DNA of 38,745 bases from Pelomonas sp. KK5 (GTDB taxonomy: Bacteria > Pseudomonadota > Gammaproteobacteria > Burkholderiales > Burkholderiaceae_C), in NCBI RefSeq assembly GCF_001984095.1, contig NZ_LYVQ01000030.1, positions 1 through 38,745 of the forward strand, given 5' to 3'. Positions 7,431 through 18,537 of this stretch are shown here, piece by piece. Every line of letters begins with the position of its first letter. The first letter of the stretch is position 1. The notes below the pieces were generated by a model. The model was not told where the DNA came from. It was given only the letters and a program-made list of their open reading frames with translations, and searched no databases. The position numbers and the translations under genes are program-made.

Positions 7431-8246
7431 ATGAACGACCTCCTGCGCCAGTTCCTCCAGGCGGCCGTGCAACTGGCCGTCTATGCGGCCGTGTTCGTGC
7501 CGCTGGAGCGCTTCTTCGCCCTGCGCCAGGAGCGGGTGCTGCGCAAGGAGTTCTGGAACGACCTCGGCTACTACTTCCTCAACGGCCTGGGCCTGTCGGC
7601 GCTGCTGACGATTCCCGTGACCGGCCTGGCCCTGCTGGCCAACAGGCTCGTGCCGCAAGCGGTTGTGCAGGCCGCGGTGAGCCTGCCCTTCTGGCTGAGC
7701 CTGCCGCTGGCCATCGTCATCGGCGACATCGGCGCCTACTGGGGCCATCGGCTCAGCCACAAGCTGCTCTGGCTCTGGCGCTTCCACGTGGTCCACCACA
7801 GCCCGACCCATGTGGACTGGCTGGTCAACACCCGCGCCCATCCGATCGACCTGGTCTTCACCCGGCTGATGGGCCTGGCGCCGCTGTTCGCGCTGGGCCT
7901 GGCCCAGGCCCGCGGGGGTCAGGGCTTGCCTGCGCTGCTCTCGCTGTTCATGGGCCTGTGGAGCTTCGTCATCCATGCCAATGTGCGCTGGCGCTTCGGC
8001 TGGCTGGAGTACCTGATCGCCACACCAGCCTTTCACCACTGGCACCACACCAACGACGAGCACCGCGACCGCAACTTCGCCGCGATCTTCCCCTTCATCG
8101 ACATGATGTTCGGCACCTTCTGGCTGCCGAAGCACTTTCCGCCGGTCTATGGCGTGGACAAGCCGCCGGTGGACAGCTTCGTCGGGCAGTTGGTCGATCC
8201 GCTGCTGCCGATGCGGCGACCGGCTGCACCGATCAAGGAAACCTGA
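7431..8246 (+). CDS. Sterol desaturase / fatty acid hydroxylase superfamily protein
   Basis: 271 aa integral membrane di-iron oxygenase. The histidine clusters that bind the iron pair are complete: HRLSH (H106, H110), HVVHH (H119, H122, H123) and HHWHH (H202-H206), between hydrophobic segments. Bacterial members hydroxylate or desaturate lipids and carotenoids; the substrate here cannot be read from sequence. It is transcribed after mscS with a 14-nt gap. Its stop codon overlaps the end of the convergent tatD gene by 14 bp. Confidence 0.88.
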   Translation: MNDLLRQFLQAAVQLAVYAAVFVPLERFFALRQERVLRKEFWNDLGYYFLNGLGLSALLTIPVTGLALLANRLVPQAVVQAAVSLPFWLSLPLAIVIGDIGAYWGHRLSHKLLWLWRFHVVHHSPTHVDWLVNTRAHPIDLVFTRLMGLAPLFALGLAQARGGQGLPALLSLFMGLWSFVIHANVRWRFGWLEYLIATPAFHHWHHTNDEHRDRNFAAIFPFIDMMFGTFWLPKHFPPVYGVDKPPVDSFVGQLVDPLLPMRRPAAPIKET

Positions 8247-9048
8247 GCGCCGCCCGGGTATTCGCGGTGGTGGTCGCCGCCGTCTGTTCCAGCGTCCAGC
8301 CCCGCAGCGCAGCGAGTTCGCCCGCGATGCGCGGCAGTTCCGCCGGCTCGTTGCGCATCGTCGCGCCGGCCGCCCTTTCCTCGGCCGTCTTGTAAAGCCA
8401 TTGCGGCGGGATGTCCGGCGCATCGGTCTCCAGCACCAGCGCCTCGGGCGGCAACTCGGCCGCCAGGCGGCGGATGTTCAGCGAGCGATCGAAAGTCAGC
8501 GTACCGCCGAAACCGAGCTTGAAGCCCAGCTTGACGAACTCGTCCGCCTGCTGGCGGCTGCCGTTGAAGGCGTGGGCGATGCCGCCGCGCACCGGGATGC
8601 GCCGCAGGCCGGCCAGCAACTGATCGGCGCTCTTGCGCACGTGCACGATCACCGGCAGCTCGAAGCGGCGCGCCAGCTTCAGCTGCTCCAGATAGAAGTG
8701 CCGCTGGCGCGCGTCGTCGATGCCGTCGACGAAGTAGTCCAGCCCGATCTCGCCGATGCCCACCAGCCGGGGATCCATCGCATGCTGCTCCAGCTGTCGC
8801 GCCAGCAGGTCCAGGTCACCGTCCTCGGCCTTCATCACGAACAGCGGATGGATACCCAGGGCGTAGACAAAGCCGTGACGGTGCGCCAGCTCGCGCACGC
8901 TGTCGAAGTCGAAGGCGCCGACGGCCGGGATCACGATCTGCGTCACGCCGGCTGCCCGGGCCCGCGCCACCACCGCATCCCGGTCCGCATCGAACTCGGG
9001 CGCGTCGAGATGGCAGTGGCTATCGGAAAACGACGGTGCGCTTGCCAT
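8233..9048 (-). CDS. tatD: TatD family metal-dependent DNase
   Basis: 271 aa TIM-barrel hydrolase of the TatD/YcfH group, a cytoplasmic 3'-5' nuclease acting in DNA turnover or repair. Metal ligands are visible: H11 and H13 in DSHCHLD, E100 in GEIGLDYF, H136 in VIVHVRKS, H159 in AHAFNGS and D209 in LETDAPD. Length is typical. Its 5' end overlaps the purU 3' end by 29 nt, so it is probably the last cistron of lolC-lolD-purU-tatD. Its 3' end overlaps the convergent hydroxylase gene by 14 bp. Confidence 0.9.
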   Translation of the reverse strand: MASAPSFSDSHCHLDAPEFDADRDAVVARARAAGVTQIVIPAVGAFDFDSVRELAHRHGFVYALGIHPLFVMKAEDGDLDLLARQLEQHAMDPRLVGIGEIGLDYFVDGIDDARQRHFYLEQLKLARRFELPVIVHVRKSADQLLAGLRRIPVRGGIAHAFNGSRQQADEFVKLGFKLGFGGTLTFDRSLNIRRLAAELPPEALVLETDAPDIPPQWLYKTAEERAAGATMRNEPAELPRIAGELAALRGWTLEQTAATTTANTRAALRFP

Positions 9049-9874
9049 TCATCAGCACCCGGTGTTCGGCATGCCACTGGATCGCGCGGGCCAGCGTCAC
9101 GCACTCCACATCGCGCCCGATCGACACCAGCTGTTCCGGCGGCAGGCTGTGGTCGATGCGCGCCACTTCCTGCTCGATGATCGGGCCCTCGTCGAGGTCC
9201 GAGGTCACGTAGTGCGCCGTGGCGCCGATCAGCTTGACGCCGCGCTCGTACGCCTGGTGGTAAGGCTTTGCGCCCTTGAAGCTGGGCAGGAAGCTGTGGT
9301 GGATGTTGATCGCCCGTCCGCTCAGGTAACGGCATAGTTCAGGAGACAGGATCTGCATGTAGCGGGCCAGCACGACCAGCTCGATGCGGTTCTCCTCGAT
9401 CACCTCGATGATCTTCTTCTCCTGCGCCGCCTTCTGCTCGGCCGTGGCGGCCAGCAGCGGGAAGTGGTGGAAGGGAATGTTGTGCGAGGCAGCCAGCTGG
9501 TAGAAGTCGCGGTGGTTGCTGACGATGGCCGGGATCTCGATAGGGAGGTGCCCGGTCTGCACGCGGAACAGCAGATCGTTCAGGCAGTGGCCCAGCTTGG
9601 AGACCAGCAGCAGCACCCGCGTCTTCGCGGCGCCGTCCACCAGCTCCCAGTCCATCTGCAGCTGCGCGGCCAGCGGCGCGAAGCCCTCACGCATCGCCGC
9701 CAGCGCGGCGCCGCTCTCGAACTCGATGCGCATGAAGAAGCGGCTGTGGTCCGGGTCGCCGTGCTGGGCCGAGGTGAGGATGTTGCCGCCCTGCTCCAGC
9801 AGGAAGCCGGTGACGGCGTGGACGATGCCGGCCCGGTCGGGGCAGCTGAGCTTGAGGATGAAACGTTGGGTCAT
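9020..9874 (-). CDS. purU: Formyltetrahydrofolate deformylase PurU
   Basis: Hydrolyses 10-formyl-THF to THF and formate, balancing the one-carbon pool and supplying formate for purine synthesis. 284 aa. An N-terminal ACT domain (about 1-80, starting FILKLSCPDRAGIVHAVTGFL) precedes a formyltransferase-like domain with the catalytic NIHHSFLPSFKGAKPYHQA (N190, H192) and AHYVTSDLDEGPI (aspartates D226/D228). The start lies 3 nt downstream of the lolD stop, and its end overlaps tatD by 29 nt. Family and start are secure. Confidence 0.95.
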   Translation of the reverse strand: MTQRFILKLSCPDRAGIVHAVTGFLLEQGGNILTSAQHGDPDHSRFFMRIEFESGAALAAMREGFAPLAAQLQMDWELVDGAAKTRVLLLVSKLGHCLNDLLFRVQTGHLPIEIPAIVSNHRDFYQLAASHNIPFHHFPLLAATAEQKAAQEKKIIEVIEENRIELVVLARYMQILSPELCRYLSGRAINIHHSFLPSFKGAKPYHQAYERGVKLIGATAHYVTSDLDEGPIIEQEVARIDHSLPPEQLVSIGRDVECVTLARAIQWHAEHRVLMNGKRTVVFR

Positions 9875-9877
9875 GGT

Positions 9878-10558
9878 TCAGTTCAATTGGACATGGCCGC
9901 CGACCAGTTGCAGCTGCGTGCCGCACTGGCTGGCGAGCGTCTGGTCATGCGTGACCATCACGAAGGCTGTGCCCTGCTCGCTGGCGCGCTCCAGCATCAG
10001 CTCGAACACCGCCTGGGCGGTGCTGCGGTCGAGGTTGCCGGTGGGCTCGTCGGCCAGCACGCAGGCGGGCTTGGCCACCAGCGCGCGGGCGATCGCCACC
10101 CGCTGGCGCTCGCCGCCGGAGAGTTCCGCCGGCCGGTGCTTCACTCGCCCGCCCAGGCCCACGCGCGCCAGCATGGCCGCGGCCTGCTCGCGCGCCTGCT
10201 CCTGCGGCATGCGGCGGATGCGCAGCGGCATGGCCACGTTGTCCAGCGCGCTGAATTCCGGCAGCAGGTGGTGGAACTGGTAGACGAAGCCCAGGTGCTC
10301 GTTGCGCCAGGCGCCGAGCTGCTGCTCGTTCATCTCCGCCAGGCGCCGGCCCATCAGCGTGACGTTGCCGCCGCTGGGCTTGTCCAGCCCGCCAAGCAGA
10401 TGCAGCAGTGTGGACTTGCCGGAGCCGGAGGCGCCGACGATGGCCAGCGTCTGCCCGCGCTGCACGGCGATGTCCACGCCGGTGAGCACCTGCACGTCCA
10501 GCTCGCCCTCGTGGAAGCGGCGCGACAGCCCCTCGCCCTTCAACACGAAATCATTCAT
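9878..10558 (-). CDS. lolD: Lipoprotein-releasing system ATP-binding protein LolD
   Basis: ATPase of the inner-membrane ABC transporter that extracts outer-membrane lipoproteins and passes them to LolA. 226 aa. It has Walker [10 protein letters not shown] (42-50), a Q loop at [16 protein letters not shown] (about 93-108), signature LSGGE (146-150), Walker B VLADEP (167-172) and the H loop MVTHD. The [21 protein letters not shown] segment is characteristic of LolD. Its start overlaps the end of the permease gene by 8 nt, indicating translational coupling. Confidence 0.95.
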   Translation of the reverse strand: MNDFVLKGEGLSRRFHEGELDVQVLTGVDIAVQRGQTLAIVGASGSGKSTLLHLLGGLDKPSGGNVTLMGRRLAEMNEQQLGAWRNEHLGFVYQFHHLLPEFSALDNVAMPLRIRRMPQEQAREQAAAMLARVGLGGRVKHRPAELSGGERQRVAIARALVAKPACVLADEPTGNLDRSTAQAVFELMLERASEQGTAFVMVTHDQTLASQCGTQLQLVGGHVQLN

Positions 10559-11807
10559 AACGGAGAGCTTCAGCGGGTTGCACGCGGCTGGCGCGCCAGC
10601 TCGGGTAGATGGTGGAGATGAAGGCCAGCAGCAGCGAGATCAGCGTGATCGGGATGATGTCGCCGCGCTGCGGGTCGCTGGGCATGTGGCTGATCAGGTA
10701 GACGCTGGCCGGCAGCAGGCTGGCATGCAGCACATGCTCGATGAAGGGCACGATCACATCGATGTTGTAGGCCACCAGCAGGCCGAACAGCACGCCGGCG
10801 AAGGTGCCGATGATGCCCGCCGTCGCGCCCTGCACCATGAAGATGCCCAGGATCGAGCGCGGCGTGGCGCCCAGCGTGCGCAGGATGGCGATATCCGCCT
10901 GCTTGTCGGTCACCGTCATCACCAGCGTGGAGACCAGGTTGAAGGCGGCCACCGCGACGATCAGCGTCAGGATGATGCCCATCATCCGCTTCTCCACCTG
11001 CACGGCGTCGAACCAGTTGGCATTGGTGCGGGTCCAGTCGCGCACCATGATGTCCGGCCCCATCGCGCGGGCCAGCTCGCCGGCCACCTCGCGGGCGGCG
11101 TTCACGTCGGCCAGCTTCAGCTGCACGCCGCTCGGCCCACCGGTGCGGAACAGCTTGGCCGCGTCCTCGATGGCGATCAGCGCCAGGCCGCTGTCGTACT
11201 CGTAGTGGCCAGCCGAGAAGGTGCCGACCACGGTGAACTGCTTGAGCCGCGGCGTCACGCCGGCCGGCGTCACGTCGCCGCTGGGTGCCACCAAGGTGAT
11301 CTTGTCGCCCTCGCGCACGCCGAGGGACCGGGCCAGTTCGATGCCCAGCACGATGCCCCAGCCGCCGGGCTGCAGCTTCGCCAGCGGGCCGTCCTTCAGC
11401 TGCGCGGCCAGCGGCGTGACCGTGGCCTCGTCGGCCGGCGAGATGCCGCGGATGATGGCGCCGCGCATCTCGTCGCCGCGCGCGATCAGCGCCTGTGCCG
11501 CGACGAAAGGCGCCGCGCCGACGACCGCCGGGTTCTGGCGCGCCTTCGCCGCGGTGGCCTGCCAGTCCGGCAGCGCCTGGCCGTCATAGGACAGCAGTTC
11601 CACGTGAGCGACGACCGACAGCATGCGCTCGCGCACCTCGCGCTGGAAGCCGTTCATCACCGACAGCACGATGATCAATGCCGCCACGCCCAGCGCGATG
11701 CCGAGCACCGACACGCCGGAGATGAAGGAAATGAAACGGTTGCGGCGCCCGCCGCGCCCGGCGCGGGTGTAACGCCAGCCGATCTGCAATTCATAGGGCC
11801 AGTTCAT
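10551..11807 (-). CDS. lolC: Lipoprotein-releasing ABC transporter permease, LolC/E family
   Basis: 418 aa inner-membrane permease with one N-terminal membrane helix (about 25-48), a large periplasmic MacB-like domain, then three C-terminal FtsX-type helices. The start at 11807 ([30 protein letters not shown]) is the standard family N-terminus; the reading frame is open further upstream but that extension has no family likeness. Only one permease gene accompanies lolD, so it presumably forms a homodimer doing both the LolC and LolE jobs, as described for single-permease (LolF-type) systems; that is inference. A TAGCAT hexamer ends 8 nt before the ATG and no Shine-Dalgarno is seen. Confidence 0.92.
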   Translation of the reverse strand: MNWPYELQIGWRYTRAGRGGRRNRFISFISGVSVLGIALGVAALIIVLSVMNGFQREVRERMLSVVAHVELLSYDGQALPDWQATAAKARQNPAVVGAAPFVAAQALIARGDEMRGAIIRGISPADEATVTPLAAQLKDGPLAKLQPGGWGIVLGIELARSLGVREGDKITLVAPSGDVTPAGVTPRLKQFTVVGTFSAGHYEYDSGLALIAIEDAAKLFRTGGPSGVQLKLADVNAAREVAGELARAMGPDIMVRDWTRTNANWFDAVQVEKRMMGIILTLIVAVAAFNLVSTLVMTVTDKQADIAILRTLGATPRSILGIFMVQGATAGIIGTFAGVLFGLLVAYNIDVIVPFIEHVLHASLLPASVYLISHMPSDPQRGDIIPITLISLLLAFISTIYPSWRASRVQPAEALRYE

Positions 11808-11815
11808 GGCCTGGG

Positions 11816-11821
11816 ATGCTA
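11816..11821 (-). promoter_or_regulatory. Candidate -10 element for lolC-lolD-purU-tatD
   Basis: TAGCAT on the minus strand (11821-11816), a 4/6 match to TATAAT, ends 8 nt before the lolC ATG. If used, the transcript would begin at or next to the start codon. No clear -35 is visible. Confidence 0.28.
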
Positions 11822-11844
11822 ACCGAGCGCTTCCACTCACTCTC

Positions 11845-12633
11845 TCAGGGCAGTTGGTGGGCGCGGGCTTCATCCGGCGGCAGGTAGCGCAGGAACAGGC
11901 GCAGCATCGTGCCGTCGCGGCGGATGCCGTCGAGCAGGCCCTGCCAGTAGCGGGCGTCGCCGGCATTGAAGTTGGCGCGCGACAGCAGCAGCCCCGCCAC
12001 GATGGGCTCGCTGCCCGGCGCCCAGTCCAGCACGCGCAGGCTGGCCATCGCGTCGCCGCCCAGCTGGAAGCGATAGACCATCGGCGAGGCCAGCACGCCG
12101 GCGACCCGGCCCCGACGCAGCATGTCGAACTCGATCAGGCTGTCGTTGACGGTGTCGAGCCGCCCCTGCCGGGCCAGCTCGGCGATGAAATCGTCGTAGG
12201 CGTGCCCGTGCCTGAAGCCCCGCACGGTGGCCCAGCGCAGCGTCGGCGCGGCGAGGAAGCCGGCCATGTCGTCGACCCCGTCGGGCAGGGAGTCCTCGCG
12301 GACCAGCACCATGTTGCGGCCCTGCTCGTAAGGCAGGAACCAGCCGATGGCCGAGCGCTCAGGCGAGGGGATCACCGAGAGCGCCATGTCGATCCGGCCG
12401 TTCTGGAGCTCCACCCATGTCCTCGCCCGCGGGTAGACCTCGCCGACGATGCGGCAGCCGCTGCGCCTGCGCAGTTCGGCCAGCAGGTCGGCCTCCAGCC
12501 CGGTGCCACCGTGGAAGTAGTGGCCGAACTCCAGGTGGGCGGCTCGCAAGGGCCTTGCCGGGCAAGCCGCCGACGAGACCGCCGGGGCCAGTGCCAGCAG
12601 CGCCGCCAGCAGGCAGGAGAAGAACGCTCGCAT
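11845..12633 (-). CDS. Orphan periplasmic substrate-binding protein (SBP_bac_3-like)
   Basis: 262 aa predicted secreted protein. A signal peptide (MRAFFSCLLAALLALAPAVSSA) is followed by a two-lobed binding fold typical of polar amino-acid-type solute-binding proteins: a GTGLEADLLAELRRRSGC segment and then VELQNGRIDMALSVIPSPERSA, the usual 'G-R-x-D-x-A' loop after a W-x-x-L-x-N motif. No permease or ATPase gene is near, so it probably is not part of a local ABC importer and may be a stand-alone sensor-type or scavenging protein (inference). It is divergent from a second orphan binding protein; the 83-bp gap holds an AT-rich TATATG stretch and an AGGGG 5 nt before the ATG. Confidence 0.75.
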   Translation of the reverse strand: MRAFFSCLLAALLALAPAVSSAACPARPLRAAHLEFGHYFHGGTGLEADLLAELRRRSGCRIVGEVYPRARTWVELQNGRIDMALSVIPSPERSAIGWFLPYEQGRNMVLVREDSLPDGVDDMAGFLAAPTLRWATVRGFRHGHAYDDFIAELARQGRLDTVNDSLIEFDMLRRGRVAGVLASPMVYRFQLGGDAMASLRVLDWAPGSEPIVAGLLLSRANFNAGDARYWQGLLDGIRRDGTMLRLFLRYLPPDEARAHQLP

Positions 12634-12704
12634 CGGCCCCTATCCGCTCATATAAGTGATTACTTCAGCAGTGCACCGGCATGGATTTGCATCGCGTGTT
12701 CCCG

Positions 12705-12710
12705 CAGAAT
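12705..12710 (+). promoter_or_regulatory. Candidate -10 element for the second orphan binding protein
   Basis: CAGAAT ends 6 nt before the ATG at 12717, so +1 would coincide with the start codon. It is a 4/6 match with no clear -35. Confidence 0.25.
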
Positions 12711-12716
12711 CGGCAA

Positions 12717-13426
12717 ATGGCGTGCCGCCGTCTCCTCCTGCTGCTGATCAGCGCCCTGCTTGCGGTGGCAACCGATGCCGACGCGCAACTGCGCATCACC
12801 GGCTCGGACACCATGTCCTCCCGCGTCGCGATGGCCGTGCTCGACAAGGCCTACGCCCGGCTCGGCATCAGGGTCGAGTTCACGCTGGTGCCGCTGCGCC
12901 GCTCGCTGCTGATGGCCAACAAGGGCGAGTCCGACGGCGACCTGATGCGCACCGAGCAGGCCTTGCAGGAGTTCGACCAGCTGCTGCCGATCAAGGTGCC
13001 GGTGCAGCGCATCGTGTTCTTCGCCTACCAGCGCGGCAGGGACTGCCCTGCGCACCTGGACCCCGCGGGCCTGCACTTCTCCTACCTGCGCGGCGTGCGG
13101 GTGATCGAGATGACCCTGCCGGCCTCCTCGCTGGTGGCGGCCAGCGACAGCCGCGAGGCGCTGCGCAGCCTGCAGAAGGGCCATGTCGACGCAATGCTGG
13201 TCGACCCGCTGGAGGCCGAGACCCTGCTGGGCCCCGGTGGCATGGCGGGCATCTGCAAGGTGGCCGAGCCGTTGATCGAGCGCGACCTGTTCCATTCGCT
13301 GAACCGCCGGCACGCGCAGCTCGCCGTGCGCGTCGAGAAGGCGCTGGCCGAGATGGCGGCCAGGGGCGAGATCGCCAGGATCTGGGCCGAGCAGAACAAG
13401 CTGCTCGCGGCCAGCCCCGCCAAGGC

Positions 13427-13433
<7 letters not shown>
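12717..13433 (+). CDS. Orphan periplasmic solute-binding-like protein
   Basis: 238 aa predicted secreted protein with the general two-domain binding-protein pattern: LRITGSDTMSSRVAMAVLDKAYARLGI, then VPLRRSLLMANKGESDGDLMRTEQAL, the region that in these families reports 'few or many' ligand-coding residues. The ATG at 12717 is preferred because it puts the signal peptide (MACRRLLLLLISALLAVATDADA) at the N-terminus; an ATG at 12681 would add twelve polar residues in front. No transport partner is adjacent. Related but clearly not recently duplicated from its divergent neighbour. Its last 7 bp overlap the convergent polA stop. Confidence 0.7.
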
Positions 13434-16174
<2,741 letters not shown>

Positions 16175-16181
16175 GCGGGTC

Positions 16182-16208
16182 ATTGTCGCCGCGCCGCGGC
16201 CCTAGAAT
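16182..16208. promoter_or_regulatory. Back-to-back candidate -10 elements for polA and the DUF2782 gene
   Basis: On the minus strand GACAAT (16187-16182) ends 7 nt before the polA ATG at 16174. On the plus strand TAGAAT (16203-16208) ends 9 nt before the DUF2782 ATG at 16218. Both would give transcripts with essentially no leader. Neither gene shows a Shine-Dalgarno; -35 boxes are not obvious. Confidence 0.38.
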
Positions 16209-16217
16209 GGCCGGATC

Positions 16218-16565
16218 ATGCTTCGCCTCACCGCTCTCCTGACCTCCCTGCTGATCACCGGCCTCGCCCACGCGGCCGATGAGAAGCCGGCCACACCGCC
16301 ACCCGTCAAGCCCGGCTGGACCGTGCTGCCGGACGAGGTGCCCGACGGCAAGGTCGACGAGCTGGTGAACGAGGATGACCACGTCCGGGTCGAGGAACTG
16401 CGGGTGCGCGGGCAGACCAAGCGGATCAAGGTCCACTTCAAGAACAAGCTGATCCCCGACTACGAGATCCTGATCAGCGACGCGAAGTTCGAACCGCCGC
16501 GCGGCCTGCGCGGCGATGGCGCCGGTGACCGCGGCACCCGCGTCTGGTCCCTCCTCGACTACTGA
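16218..16565 (+). CDS. DUF2782 family periplasmic protein
   Basis: 115 aa small secreted protein of unknown function. The signal peptide (MLRLTALLTSLLITGLAHA) is followed by a Pro-rich linker and the conserved core VRVEELRVRGQTKRIKVHFKNKLIPDYEI typical of DUF2782, which usually lies between polA and the homoserine kinase gene in beta- and gammaproteobacteria (recalled context, matched here). The thrB start lies 43 nt after its stop, so the two may be co-transcribed. Function cannot be inferred beyond an envelope location. Confidence 0.82.
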   Translation: MLRLTALLTSLLITGLAHAADEKPATPPPVKPGWTVLPDEVPDGKVDELVNEDDHVRVEELRVRGQTKRIKVHFKNKLIPDYEILISDAKFEPPRGLRGDGAGDRGTRVWSLLDY

Positions 16566-16608
16566 CCCCTGCCCTTTTCGCGGGGCCACACCCCCGCCTG
16601 CAGTCGCC

Positions 16609-17589
16609 ATGGCCGTATTCACCGAAGTCACGCCCGCCCAGGCGCAATCCCTGCTGGACCGCCTGCACCTGGGCAAGCTGATGGCCCTGCGCGGCATCAG
16701 CGCCGGCATCGAGAACACCAACTACTTCGTCACCAGCGCCACGCCGCGCCACGGCGGCGAGTTCGTGCTGACCGTGTTCGAGCGCCTGAGCTTCGAGCAA
16801 CTGCCCTTCTACCTGCAGCTGATGAAGCACCTGGCCTCGCACGGCGTGCCGGTGCCCGATCCGCAGGCCGATGACCGAGGCGAGATCCTCTTCGAGGTGG
16901 CCGGCAAGCCGGCCGCGCTGGTCAACAAGCTGCGCGGCGGCCACCAGCTGGCGCCCGACGTCTTCCATTGCGAACAGGTCGGCACGCGGCTGGCGATGCT
17001 GCACCTGGCCGGCCAGGACTTCCCGATGCACCAGCCCAACCTGCGCGGCCTGGCCTGGTGGGGGGAGACGGTGCCGCAGGTGCTCCCTTTCATGGAGGCC
17101 GCGCCGGCCGCGCTGCTGCAGGCCGAGCTGGACTACCAGCAGCAGCTGGCCGTGTCCCAGACCTATGCCGAACTGCCCCGCGGGCCGATCCATGCCGACC
17201 TGTTTCGCGACAACGTGATGTTCGAGGGCCTGCCCGGCCGCGAGCAGCTCAGCGGCTTCTTCGACTTCTACTTCGGCTGCGTGGACACCTGGCTGTTCGA
17301 CCTCTGCGTGTGCCTGAACGACTGGTGCATCGACCTGGCCAGCGGCCGGCTCGACGAGACGCGCGCCGCCGCCTTCGTGCGCAGCTACGAATCGGTGCGC
17401 CCGCTCACCGGCGGCGAGCACCGCCTGCTGCCCGCGCTGCTGCGCGCGGCCGCGCTGCGCTTCTGGATCAGCCGCCTGTGGGACTTCCACCTGCCACGCG
17501 AGGCCAGCGTTCTGAAGCCCCACGACCCCGGCCATTTCGAACGCGTGCTGCGCGAGCGCATCGCGCACCCCTGGCACGCCCTTGCCTGA
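16609..17589 (+). CDS. thrB: Homoserine kinase, choline-kinase-fold type
   Basis: Phosphorylates L-homoserine for threonine synthesis. 326 aa, belonging to the aminoglycoside-phosphotransferase/choline-kinase fold rather than the GHMP kinase fold of E. coli ThrB; this type is usual in beta- and many gammaproteobacteria. The N-terminus (MAVFTEVTPAQAQSLLDRL) fits the family. The SAGIENTNYFV motif is the nucleotide loop, H195-A-D197 with N202 (GPIHADLFRDNVMF) is the catalytic loop, and D219 in GFFDFYFG binds metal. The frame is open upstream to 16516, but that extension overlaps the DUF2782 gene and has no family similarity. The BPSS1780-type gene follows after 12 nt. Confidence 0.93.
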   Translation: MAVFTEVTPAQAQSLLDRLHLGKLMALRGISAGIENTNYFVTSATPRHGGEFVLTVFERLSFEQLPFYLQLMKHLASHGVPVPDPQADDRGEILFEVAGKPAALVNKLRGGHQLAPDVFHCEQVGTRLAMLHLAGQDFPMHQPNLRGLAWWGETVPQVLPFMEAAPAALLQAELDYQQQLAVSQTYAELPRGPIHADLFRDNVMFEGLPGREQLSGFFDFYFGCVDTWLFDLCVCLNDWCIDLASGRLDETRAAAFVRSYESVRPLTGGEHRLLPALLRAAALRFWISRLWDFHLPREASVLKPHDPGHFERVLRERIAHPWHALA

Positions 17590-17601
17590 ATCCCCTTTCC
17601 G

Positions 17602-18447
17602 ATGAGCAGCAGTCCTCCGCCCCGCAGCACGATGCTCCTGCATCTGCAGACCGTCCCGGCCCGCAACGGCACGCTGTGGATCCGCCACGGCTTCGCGATC
17701 TTCCGCCGCAAGCCGCTGACGCTGATCGGCCTGCTCTGCGCCTTCCAGTTGGTGGCCTGCCTGATGCTGCTGGTGCCGGTGATCGGCGTGGTGGCGCTGC
17801 TGGTCTCGCTGCCGCTGCTGTCGCTGGGCTTCATGCTGGCCACCCATGCGGTGCTGCAGCAGCAGACGCCCAATGTCGGCGTCTTCCTCGCCCCGTTGAA
17901 GCTGACGCCTCAGCGCCGCAAGTCCCAGCTGCTGCTGGGCGCCAGCTACGCGGCCGCCACCTTCGCCGCCGCGCTGCTGGCCCTGTGGGTGGACGGCGGC
18001 AGCATGGCCGAACTGCAACGCCTGACCCTCGAGGGCGCGCCGCCCGAGCAGGTCGCCGCGGCCGCCTCCGAGGGCCATGTGCTGATGGGCGGCCTGACGC
18101 TGATGGGCCTGGCCGTGCTGATCGCCGTGCCCTTCTGGCACGCGCCGGCGCTGATCCACTGGGGCGGCCAGGGCGTGATGCAGGCGCTGTTCTCCAGCAC
18201 GCTGGGCGTGTGGCGCAACAAGGGCGCCTTCTTGGTCAACGGCCTGACCTGGGCCGCGCTGGTGATGGGCACCGGCATGCTCTGCAGCCTGCTGGGGGCG
18301 GTGCTGCAGCTCGGGCCGCAGCTGCTGCCCATGCTGGTGCTGCTGCCGATGCTGCTGGGCTCCACCGTGTTCTACAGCTCGCTGTACTTCACCTTCGTGG
18401 ACTGCTTCATGCTGGCCCCGCCGAAGGATCTGCCCGGCGAGGCGTGA
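17602..18447 (+). CDS. BPSS1780 family membrane protein
   Basis: 281 aa polytopic inner-membrane protein of unknown function, of the BPSS1780 type found mainly in Betaproteobacteria. After a short cytoplasmic start (TVPARNGTLWIRHGFAIFRRKPL) there are about six hydrophobic segments, including CAFQLVACLMLLVPVIGVV and GGLTLMGLAVLIAVPFWHAP. It lies 12 nt after thrB and is probably co-transcribed with it. No catalytic motif is visible. Confidence 0.78.
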   Translation: MSSSPPPRSTMLLHLQTVPARNGTLWIRHGFAIFRRKPLTLIGLLCAFQLVACLMLLVPVIGVVALLVSLPLLSLGFMLATHAVLQQQTPNVGVFLAPLKLTPQRRKSQLLLGASYAAATFAAALLALWVDGGSMAELQRLTLEGAPPEQVAAAASEGHVLMGGLTLMGLAVLIAVPFWHAPALIHWGGQGVMQALFSSTLGVWRNKGAFLVNGLTWAALVMGTGMLCSLLGAVLQLGPQLLPMLVLLPMLLGSTVFYSSLYFTFVDCFMLAPPKDLPGEA

Positions 18448-18462
18448 AGGTTTCGTAAAGAA

Positions 18463-18490
18463 CTCTCAAGGATTGTCATCGTCTAGCCAT
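18463..18490 (+). promoter_or_regulatory. Candidate Pho box (PhoB operator) upstream of the PhoX gene
   Basis: Three direct repeats resemble the Pho-box unit CTGTCAT: CTCTCAA (18463-18469, 5/7), TTGTCAT (18473-18479, 6/7) and TAGCCAT (18484-18490, 4/7), spaced 10 and 11 bp as PhoB sites require. They lie about 50 bp before the phosphatase start. The fit to the gene's function makes it plausible, but the third unit is weak. Confidence 0.45.
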
Positions 18491-18537
18491 ATCGGATGAC
18501 TAGATTGGCGGGCTGCCATACGCAACCTGACCAGAAG